Assembly (NCBI GenBank): GCA_013150955.1
Contig: JAADJD010000024.1
Span: 1 to 64,000, forward strand
Source: Calditrichota bacterium
Lineage (GTDB): Bacteria > Calditrichota > Calditrichia > RBG-13-44-9 > J042
Direction: 5' to 3'
Length of the DNA: 64,000 nt
Positions 57,864-64,000 of this stretch are shown piece by piece (within the stretch, counting starts at the first letter, position 1; each line of letters opens with the position of its first letter). The notes under the pieces are model-generated. The model did not search any database and had not been told where the DNA came from. It worked only from the letters and a program-made list of their open reading frames with translations. A program made the translations under genes and the position numbers.

Positions 57864-59507
57864 ATGGCTTCCCCAAAAAATTCACCTCTTGATTATGATT
57901 TCATCATCATCGGCTCGGGTTTTGGGGGCTCTGTAGCCGCCTTTCGGTTATCCGAAAAAGGCTACCGCGTGTTGGTGCTGGAAAAGGGAAAATGGCTGGG
58001 TCCAGAGGATTTTCCCCGCACCAACTGGAATTTAAAACGCTGGTTATGGTTACCTGCCCTGCGTTTTTTTGGCCTGTTTAAAATCACCCTTTTTCGCCAT
58101 GTGACCGTGTTATCCGGCGTGGGGGTTGGGGGTGGATCGCTGGTGTACGCCGCCACCCATCCCATTCCCAAAAAATCATTTTACCAGGCAAAAAGCTGGT
58201 CTCATCTGGCCGATTGGGAAAAGGAACTGGCCCCTTTTTACGAAATCGGGCTGAAGATGCTGGGCACCTCCGTCAATCCGCGACTGGAAGAAGGAGACCT
58301 GGCCCTACAGCAACTGGCGCGCGAACTGGGAAAGATCACCGATTTCAGTCCCACCCGTGTGGCCATTTTCTTTGGTGAACCCGGTAAAACCGTACCCGAT
58401 CCGTATTTCGGAGGAAAAGGTCCCAGCCGGGCCGGCTGCCGATTTTGCGCCGGTTGCATGCTCGGTTGCCGATATAACGCCAAGAACACGCTGGATAAAA
58501 ATTACCTGTATCTGGCTCAACAGTTGGGGGCTACCATTCAGGCAGAATCGGAAGTTTACGATGTGATTCCCCTGGACGGTCAGGACGGCGCTACCGGTTA
58601 CCGCGTTCGCTGGCGTTCTTCCACACGCTGGTTTTTTAAAGAAAAGGGAGAATACACCACCCGCGGGGTGATCTTCGCCGGTGGCGTTCTGGGAACGGTT
58701 CCCCTGCTTCTGAAACTGAAAAACACCTCCCTACCCCGCCTCTCAGACCGCATTGGTTGTGGTATCCGCACCAATTCCGAAAGCCTGATTGGTGTCACCA
58801 ACCTGGATCGAAGTAAGGAATTTTCCAGGGGCATCGCAATTGGGTCCATTCTGAACACCGATGCCCACAGCCATCTGGAACCGGTACGCTATTCGGCGGG
58901 CTCGGGATTCTGGCGCATCCTGATGTCTCCGGTTGTCCACGGTCGCAACGCCTTCATCCGCATCCTCAAACTCATCTGGGATGTGTTGACCGATCCCATC
59001 AGCAACATGAAAGCGTATTTTGTGGACGACTGGGCCAAACGGACGCAAATTCTGCTCTTCATGCGAACCCTGGATAGCACACTGAGATTCAAAAAAGGCT
59101 GGTTCGGTATGCGTTCCACCATGGATACGGGAGAAAAACCAACCGCATTCATCCCCGAAGCCAAAGAACTGGCCGAACGCTACGCTCGCATCGTCCATGG
59201 GAAACCCACGGTACTGCTGACCGAAACGCTACTGGGCATTCCCACCACCGCTCACATCCTGGGCGGCGCTGTTATGGGAAAAGATGCCGGCGAGGGGGTC
59301 ATCGATAAAGACAATCGCGTCTTCGGGTACCAAAATATGTACGTATGTGATGGGTCCATGATTTCGGCCAATCCAGGGGTGAATCCTTCGCTCACCATTG
59401 TTGCACTGGCCGAACGTGCCATGAGCAAGATTCCGCCCAAAACCTCACTGGAATCAAGCAAAAGGCGGGCGCATCAGCCCGTGATCAATTCAACCAATAA
59501 TGAATAA
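57864..59507 (+). CDS. GMC-type FAD oxidoreductase with ferredoxin-like cysteine motif
   Basis: 547 residues. The FAD motif GSGFGG (17-22) opens a GMC/cholesterol-oxidase-like flavoprotein. GVGVGGGSLVYAAT (about 85-98) and the end NMYVCDGSMISANPGVNPSLTIVALAERA are family marks. A segment reads CRFCAGCMLGC (Cys192, 195, 198, 202), the CxxCxxCxxxC spacing of a [4Fe-4S] ferredoxin; I recall similar Cys-rich segments in this subfamily but do not know if they hold a cluster. It oxidises an alcohol or sterol-like substrate not identifiable here. No classical signal peptide. The ribosome site is moderate (GAGG). Confidence 0.85.
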   Translation: MASPKNSPLDYDFIIIGSGFGGSVAAFRLSEKGYRVLVLEKGKWLGPEDFPRTNWNLKRWLWLPALRFFGLFKITLFRHVTVLSGVGVGGGSLVYAATHPIPKKSFYQAKSWSHLADWEKELAPFYEIGLKMLGTSVNPRLEEGDLALQQLARELGKITDFSPTRVAIFFGEPGKTVPDPYFGGKGPSRAGCRFCAGCMLGCRYNAKNTLDKNYLYLAQQLGATIQAESEVYDVIPLDGQDGATGYRVRWRSSTRWFFKEKGEYTTRGVIFAGGVLGTVPLLLKLKNTSLPRLSDRIGCGIRTNSESLIGVTNLDRSKEFSRGIAIGSILNTDAHSHLEPVRYSAGSGFWRILMSPVVHGRNAFIRILKLIWDVLTDPISNMKAYFVDDWAKRTQILLFMRTLDSTLRFKKGWFGMRSTMDTGEKPTAFIPEAKELAERYARIVHGKPTVLLTETLLGIPTTAHILGGAVMGKDAGEGVIDKDNRVFGYQNMYVCDGSMISANPGVNPSLTIVALAERAMSKIPPKTSLESSKRRAHQPVINSTNNE

Positions 59508-59548
59508 ACATTCGCCTACGAATGACACGGATGAACACAAACAAAATG
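59508..59548 (+). repeat. Solo family B left arm
   Basis: CATTCGCCTACGAATGACAC then GATGAACACAAACAAAA, only the left arm, in the gap between two convergent genes. No right arm follows. Confidence 0.65.
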
Positions 59549-59580
59549 ATCCCAGATGGCACGGATTCCGTCCCTGAGAA

Positions 59581-60603
59581 TTACAGTTTCCCCACGCCGC
59601 GTTCCAGCGCCGTGTGAACGATACGTTCCACCAGCTCATTAAAGGAAATCCCTATTGCCCGTGCCGCTTTCGGGACCAGACTGGTCGGTGTCATTCCCGG
59701 AAGGGTGTTTACTTCCAGACAAAAGAACTGCCCATCCTCCTGCAACCGAAAATCGATCCGGGCATAATCCTCGCACCCCATTGCCCGATAGGCCCGGAGC
59801 GCATTCTCCTGCACGCTTTGGGACAATTCATCCGGGATGGGCGCCGGGACCAGATAATCCGTCATCCCCTTCTGGTATTTGGATTTGTAATCATAAAATC
59901 CACTTTTGGGACGAATTTCGATGACTGGTAGCGCCTGATCGCCCAGTATGGATACGGTGATTTCCCGGCCAGGGATATACTTTTCGATGATCACACTTCG
60001 GGAGTGGCGAAAGGCTTCATCCAGCGCGGCATCGATTTGAGCCGGTTCCTTTACAATGGACAATCCAACTGTGGAGCCCTGATCGTTGGGCTTTACCACC
60101 ACCGGATACCCCAGTGCTGCTACCTGATTTAAATCCACCAACTCCCGGCCTGGATAATACAGCCAATCCGCCGTGGGTACATCACAGGATCGGAACATGA
60201 TTTTGGACAGGTGCTTATTCATTCCCAATCCGCTGGCCAGAGGGCCACTTCCCGTGTAGGGAATGCCCGCCAGTTCCAGCAGCGCCTGTAACTGCCCATT
60301 CTCACCATAGCCTCCATGCAGTCCATTGTACACCACATCGAACTGTTCTTTCAGCAGGTACTGAACCGTCTCCATGATCAGGGGATCCAGTTCCCGCCGC
60401 CGATTTTCAATATCCGACGGTTGTTCCGCAATGATGTCCTCCGCCGGCCGGTCTAAATCCGACAACACTTTTGCCCCATACGCACAGTCGATGGCCTGAA
60501 CAGTATGCCCATTCTCCAGAAGGGCCTTTGCAACCGCCAGTCCGGTCACCAGCGAAACGTCCCGCTCGGCGGATGTGCCCCCCAACAATACGGCAATCTT
60601 CAT
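59581..60603 (-). CDS. ddl: D-alanine-D-alanine ligase
   Basis: 340 residues. ATP-grasp enzyme that makes the D-Ala-D-Ala dipeptide for peptidoglycan. It opens MKIAVLLGGTSAERDVSLVTG, with the ATP site VVKPNDQGSTVGLSIVKE, VIIEKYIPGREITVSILG and metal/substrate residues in FFCLEVNTLPGMTPTSLVP. The residue in the substrate loop before GMT...S suits D-Ala rather than D-lactate, but I did not model it. It is a single gene converging on the oxidoreductase. Confidence 0.96.
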   Translation of the reverse strand: MKIAVLLGGTSAERDVSLVTGLAVAKALLENGHTVQAIDCAYGAKVLSDLDRPAEDIIAEQPSDIENRRRELDPLIMETVQYLLKEQFDVVYNGLHGGYGENGQLQALLELAGIPYTGSGPLASGLGMNKHLSKIMFRSCDVPTADWLYYPGRELVDLNQVAALGYPVVVKPNDQGSTVGLSIVKEPAQIDAALDEAFRHSRSVIIEKYIPGREITVSILGDQALPVIEIRPKSGFYDYKSKYQKGMTDYLVPAPIPDELSQSVQENALRAYRAMGCEDYARIDFRLQEDGQFFCLEVNTLPGMTPTSLVPKAARAIGISFNELVERIVHTALERGVGKL

Positions 60604-60760
60604 GTCTTTCTATTCCCATTAATGGATTCCACTACCCTGACCCATCGCTTATTCTTCACTGCAATCCTGTGTAAGGATTACGAATCAAATAAAAGAAACG
60701 GATAATGACTCTCCGACCGTCCCACCAGAAGCAATCAAACATGGCGCGATTTTTTCCTGC

Positions 60761-62221
60761 TTACACTCCACTTTCCTGATACACCTTTTCCAGCACCTGG
60801 CGCACAAAACTTTTCACCTTTTCCAGACCAAAAATGTCGATAACAAAAGGAAGCTCCGGGCCGTGGGTCACCCCGGTCAGGGCTATCCGAACCGGCATCC
60901 AGAGATCCTGCTTTTTAATCCCGGTCTCGTTTTGAATTTCCTTCATCACCTGCTTGAAAGTATCCACATCCAGCTTATCCAGCTGATTCAACTTTTCGTA
61001 GAAGACCTTCAAAACGGTGTGGGATGTTTCCTTCTGCAGGAATTCCCGCGCTTCAGGTTCTTCAATTTCCACCGTCTCTTGAAAGAAAATTCGTGCCGCC
61101 TCGACGATATCTTCCCCCTTGTCAATGCTCTTGTAAACCGCCAGAATGATTTTCCGGGTGCGCGCTTTATCGGACACGTCATATCCGCCCCGTTCTAAAA
61201 ACGGGGTCAAAAACTCCACCAACCGGTCTTCCGGCAGTTTTCGAATGTAGACACCATTCATCCAGTTTAACTTCTGAATATCAAACACCGCCCCGGCTTT
61301 GTTCACCCGTTCCAGACTGAATTGGGCAATCAGTTCATCCATACTGAAGATCTCCTGTTCAGTGCCCGGATTCCATCCCAGCAAGGCAACAAAGTTTACC
61401 AGAGCCTCGGGCAAATATCCTTTCGCCATGTAATCTTCTACTGCCACATCGCCCTGGCGCTTGCTTAACTTGCTGCGATCGGGATTCAGCAACAACGGCA
61501 AATGCGCCATTTTGGGGACCTCCCACCCGAACGCATCGTAGATTTGCAGGTGTTTGGGGACGCTGGGCAACCACTCCTCTCCCCGAATGACATGCGTAAT
61601 CTTCATGTAATGATCGTCCACCACATTGGCCAGATGGTAGGTGGGATACCCATCGGACTTCAGCAGAACCTGATCATCGATCAGGGCATTCTGGAAGGTT
61701 ACGGTGCCACGAATGATATCTTCAAATGAGGTTTCCCCTTCCAAGGGCATTTTCAACCGAATCACATGTGGGATCCCTTCCTTCAATTTTTGCGCGACGT
61801 CTTCAGGCGATAATCGGCGACAGGTCCCGTCGTATTTTGGTGGCTGCTTGCGGGCGATCTGTTCCTGGCGCATTTTTTCCAGACGCTCCGGGGTACAAAA
61901 ACAGTAATACGCGCGCCCCATCTCCACCAGCTTTCGGGCGTGTTCACGATACAGCTCGATTCGCTGGGATTGCACATAAGGACCAAAAGGCCCTCCGATG
62001 TCCGGGCCCTCGTCGTATGTAATCCCGGTCCATTTTAACGTTTTGATTAAATTTTCCACGGCACCGGGAACATATCGACTTCGATCTGTATCTTCAATCC
62101 GTAAGACCAGCACCCCCTGGTGATGCCGGGCAAATAAAAAATTGTATAGCGCCGTGCGCAATCCACCCACGTGCAAATATCCCGTGGGACTGGGGGCAAA
62201 TCTTACGCGAACCGTTGTCAT
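60761..62221 (-). CDS. gltX: Glutamyl-tRNA synthetase
   Basis: 486 residues. Class I synthetase that charges tRNA-Glu. The HIGH-type signature is YLHVGGLRTALYNFLFA in FAPSPTGYLHVGG, and the KMSKS-type loop is RSKLSKRQGDVAV. The anticodon-binding helical part fills the end. Length is normal. Whether it also charges tRNA-Gln depends on amidotransferase genes outside the window. It ends 157 bases before the ddl start. Confidence 0.97.
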   Translation of the reverse strand: MTTVRVRFAPSPTGYLHVGGLRTALYNFLFARHHQGVLVLRIEDTDRSRYVPGAVENLIKTLKWTGITYDEGPDIGGPFGPYVQSQRIELYREHARKLVEMGRAYYCFCTPERLEKMRQEQIARKQPPKYDGTCRRLSPEDVAQKLKEGIPHVIRLKMPLEGETSFEDIIRGTVTFQNALIDDQVLLKSDGYPTYHLANVVDDHYMKITHVIRGEEWLPSVPKHLQIYDAFGWEVPKMAHLPLLLNPDRSKLSKRQGDVAVEDYMAKGYLPEALVNFVALLGWNPGTEQEIFSMDELIAQFSLERVNKAGAVFDIQKLNWMNGVYIRKLPEDRLVEFLTPFLERGGYDVSDKARTRKIILAVYKSIDKGEDIVEAARIFFQETVEIEEPEAREFLQKETSHTVLKVFYEKLNQLDKLDVDTFKQVMKEIQNETGIKKQDLWMPVRIALTGVTHGPELPFVIDIFGLEKVKSFVRQVLEKVYQESGV

Positions 62222-62289
62222 CTAACCATTCCTCCCTTTAGCATTTTTTTGTCAAATCGAACCGGAACGCTTAATTCAAATGATTTCAA

Positions 62290-62425
62290 AATCGCGAAAT
62301 ACACGAATGCATCCAAAAAATATTAACAAAACCGGGAATAATCCCTGAAACACATTTTTCATCCAGAGATAATCAAATGAATTTTATTTTTCGTGGTAAT
62401 TCGTGTAATTCGTCGACGAATGCCA
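62290..62425. repeat. Degenerate family B element
   Basis: GCGAAATACACGAATGCATC, core CCTGAAACACATTTTTCATCC and right arm TAATTCGTGTAATTCGTCGACG. Ends are lost. It fills most of the gap between gltX and the DedA gene. Confidence 0.65.
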
Positions 62426-62483
62426 TATACGGTTTTAAAACCACTTTTCGTTTCATTTTCTATCTTCATTCCCCGATTCATGT

Positions 62484-63104
62484 TTAATCAGGTTCACCGG
62501 TGCGCGCCTTCCGTCGCCGCACCACGTACACGATGGCGTACGCCAGTAACAGCACTCCCAGGCCGATCAAAATAATTTTATTGTAAAATTTAACATATTG
62601 AACCACTTCTTCCCAGCTTTTTCCGATGAAGGCCCCAAGATAAATCAACAGCCCATTCCAGAGCAACACACTGATCGTCGCTGCAAGTAGTACCAATAAT
62701 CCGTTTAAACGCGACAATCCGGCAACGATGGAAATGACCGAACGGGCCCCCGAAAGAAATCGATTGGCCAGAATGATACCATATCCATATCGGCGAAACC
62801 ACCGTTCCACACGATCCAGATGGGATTTGCGAATCCAGGCGGGACGATATTTCTCCAGGATTTGCCACTCCAGCCAGTATGCCAGAGAGTAGAGGGTCAT
62901 AAAACCAAGGACGCTTCCCGCGGTGGTACTGAAATAAACTGCCCAGAAATTCAGTTTACCCGTTCCCACAAAATATGCACCTACCAGGGTCACCGTGTCC
63001 CCGGGAATGGGAGGAAACACATTTTCAATGAAAGCACTGAGAAACAACAACCCATACGCCCACCAGGTGGATTGTTGTCCCAATTCCCGGATCGCTTCTT
63101 CCAT
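62484..63104 (-). CDS. DedA family membrane protein
   Basis: 206 residues from the ATG at 63,104; the longer frame upstream adds 43 residues with no homology and is out of place before the membrane part. Family marks are FIENVFPPIPGDTV and RFLSGARSVISIVAGLSR. Four to five membrane helices. DedA/SNARE-associated proteins are needed for proton-motive force and act as undecaprenyl-phosphate or lipid flippases in other bacteria. The gene follows the lipoprotein by 49 bases, probably one unit. The ribosome site is weak (GGGG, about 10 bases away). Confidence 0.9.
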   Translation of the reverse strand: MEEAIRELGQQSTWWAYGLLFLSAFIENVFPPIPGDTVTLVGAYFVGTGKLNFWAVYFSTTAGSVLGFMTLYSLAYWLEWQILEKYRPAWIRKSHLDRVERWFRRYGYGIILANRFLSGARSVISIVAGLSRLNGLLVLLAATISVLLWNGLLIYLGAFIGKSWEEVVQYVKFYNKIILIGLGVLLLAYAIVYVVRRRKARTGEPD

Positions 63105-63153
63105 ATTGCAAATTCCCCGATGCGTTAACCACTCATTCCTGCACGCCGGTACT

Positions 63154-63651
63154 TCAGGGCGAATTTTCCGCCCCTTCCACCCGATATTGATCGATAAAGA
63201 ACGCCACTCCTCCACCGAAAATGGGGCTGGCATCCAGATCGGCCCGAATCACCACTCCTTTTCGCAAAGGATATTCCCCCTCCTCAACGGTTTCGGTTGA
63301 AGCCGGTACTCGAATCTGTACGGTCAGCGTGTCGCCTTTCTGAATATTTGCTGCAAAACCGGCTCCCATCCCGACGATTTGATCCACCCGCAGACGCACA
63401 ACACAGGGCGTTCGGGCGCATGGATTGCTGGAATCGTCGTCATACTGGTTGTGATCCACATCCACGATGGTTGCGACAATCCGGCACTTACCGGGATCAA
63501 TCTTTATCCCCCATTCCGGACGCGGCTGCGGGATCGCCTTTTTCTCCGCCGCACCTGCGGCAGGCCGCTCCCCGTCCGTTCGGGTGCCCGAACACCCCGA
63601 GGCAACCAGAAGCATCCCAAGCAGCAGAATGGCGATCCATTTCGATATCAT
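63154..63651 (-). CDS. Small lipoprotein of unknown function
   Basis: 165 residues from the ATG at 63,651, which has AGGAG 8 bases upstream; the open frame continues upstream but only through a family B repeat. A lipobox ends in ASGC (Cys20). After a charged linker (PAAGAAEKKAIPQP) a beta-rich domain follows (KCRIVATIVDVDHNQYDDD, LTVQIRVPAST, GVVIRADLDAS) with a Cys pair (NPCARTPCVV) that may form a disulfide. It resembles an OB-like fold, but I do not recognise the family. First gene of a pair with dedA. Confidence 0.75.
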   Translation of the reverse strand: MISKWIAILLLGMLLVASGCSGTRTDGERPAAGAAEKKAIPQPRPEWGIKIDPGKCRIVATIVDVDHNQYDDDSSNPCARTPCVVRLRVDQIVGMGAGFAANIQKGDTLTVQIRVPASTETVEEGEYPLRKGVVIRADLDASPIFGGGVAFFIDQYRVEGAENSP

Positions 63652-63735
63652 GCCATCACTCCTGTCCAAATCAGCTAAAAATACAAAACCTGTCCGGAAA
63701 ATGAAACCCATTCCATTCTTTACCACCATTTCAAA

Positions 63736-63887
63736 CCCAGATGATGCAATCATACGAATGACACGAATCAAAACTAAAATCAATTGGATGATATCTGGAT
63801 GAAAATGTGTTCCAGGGTTTATTCGCGATTTTGGAGAATATTTTTTGGCTTCATTCGTGTGATCCGTGGTTTCATGCATTGTTTGGG
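63736..63887 (+). repeat. Family B element upstream of the lipoprotein gene
   Basis: CCCAGATGATGCAATC to CATGCATTGTTTGGG, 152 bp. Flanks TCAAA and TTAAA match at four of five bases. Confidence 0.8.
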
Positions 63888-63897
63888 TTAAAAGGTA

Positions 63898-63913
63898 CCG
63901 CACAATTGTGCGG
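63898..63913. promoter_or_regulatory. Perfect 16-bp palindrome
   Basis: CCGCACAATTGTGCGG reads the same on both strands, 11 bases after the family B element and about 56 bases ahead of the last start codon of the window. It could be an operator; nothing else supports this. Confidence 0.35.
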
Positions 63914-63968
63914 GAACTTTTTCGGGAATCTCGTTTTAAACGGATGACCTATAAATCGAGAAAACGCC

Positions 63969-64000
63969 ATGAGCCGAAAAAAAGGTTTTTTCTATTTCTT
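63969..64000 (+). CDS. Possible 5' end of a gene cut by the window edge
   Basis: An ATG starts a frame (MSRKKGFFYF) that stays open to the edge. There is no clear ribosome site (GAGAAAACGCC). TATAAAT at 63,950-63,956 could be a -10 box. Too short to judge; an integral membrane or basic protein start is possible. Confidence 0.2.
   Translation, partial: MSRKKGFFYF

Noticed and set aside
63652-63903. Amino-terminal extension of the last lipoprotein
   Set aside because: The extra 84 residues are a translated family B element (INPGTHFHPDII). The ATG at 63,651 has a ribosome site and gives a clean lipoprotein signal.

Overview
The window reads as a bacterial chromosome segment from the FCB side of the tree (Bacteroidota, Chlorobi, Ignavibacteria, Calditrichota and relatives). 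My best guess is Calditrichota or a close neighbour. This is inference from three things: a secreted FG-GAP protein with a FlgD-like carboxyl-terminal sorting domain (PNFPNPFNPST motif), a giant propeller/Y_Y_Y/kinase/AraC one-protein signalling system, and abundant hybrid kinases. There is no rRNA and one tRNA. Most genes look moderately G+C-rich; two genes at 16.8-20.6 kb are visibly A+T-richer.

Layout. 1-0.76 kb: hairpin-chain repeats (called family A here). 0.76-6.5 kb: a YVTN propeller and two exported amidohydrolase-family proteins. 7.2-8.9 kb: a three-gene signalling operon (small DHp-like protein, REC-histidine kinase, zinc-ribbon protein). 9.1-10.5 kb: aldehyde dehydrogenase. 10.7-14.4 kb: rpsU-yqeY-cvpA-mutS2. 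14.5-16.1 kb: TPR protein and efp. 16.7-20.6 kb: A+T-rich island with a Patescibacteria-like surface protein and an Ig-domain lipoprotein. 21.8-29.0 kb: hybrid two-component protein and FG-GAP protein. 29.2-31.2 kb: cobalamin adenosyltransferase, tRNA-Thr, DUF4412-like protein. 31.6-35.5 kb: a metal (probably zinc) uptake operon with its own outer-membrane protein but no ATPase gene. 37.0-46.4 kb: REC-PP2C phosphatase and two hybrid kinases. 46.7-53.8 kb: fbaB, then uvrB-TPR-purD-epimerase. 54.1-59.5 kb: perR, katG and a GMC-type oxidoreductase. 59.6-63.7 kb: ddl, gltX, DedA and a lipoprotein.

Intergenic space is dominated by repeats. Family B is a roughly 165 bp element with long imperfect terminal inverted repeats beginning CCCAGATNATGCATTA; I count 14 loci, all intergenic. 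One copy sits inside another with a perfect 5-bp target duplication (ATAAA), and a different 217-bp element (family C) sits inside a third copy. Both therefore look like non-autonomous mobile elements; no transposase is present in the window. Family A is a serial chain of four hairpin types, each followed by CTAC.

The stress genes form a coherent set: a PerR-type regulator carries a 7-1-7 inverted repeat inside its own promoter spacer, and a second 7-1-7 repeat lies between perR and katG. The metal operon has a separate 20-bp palindrome upstream.
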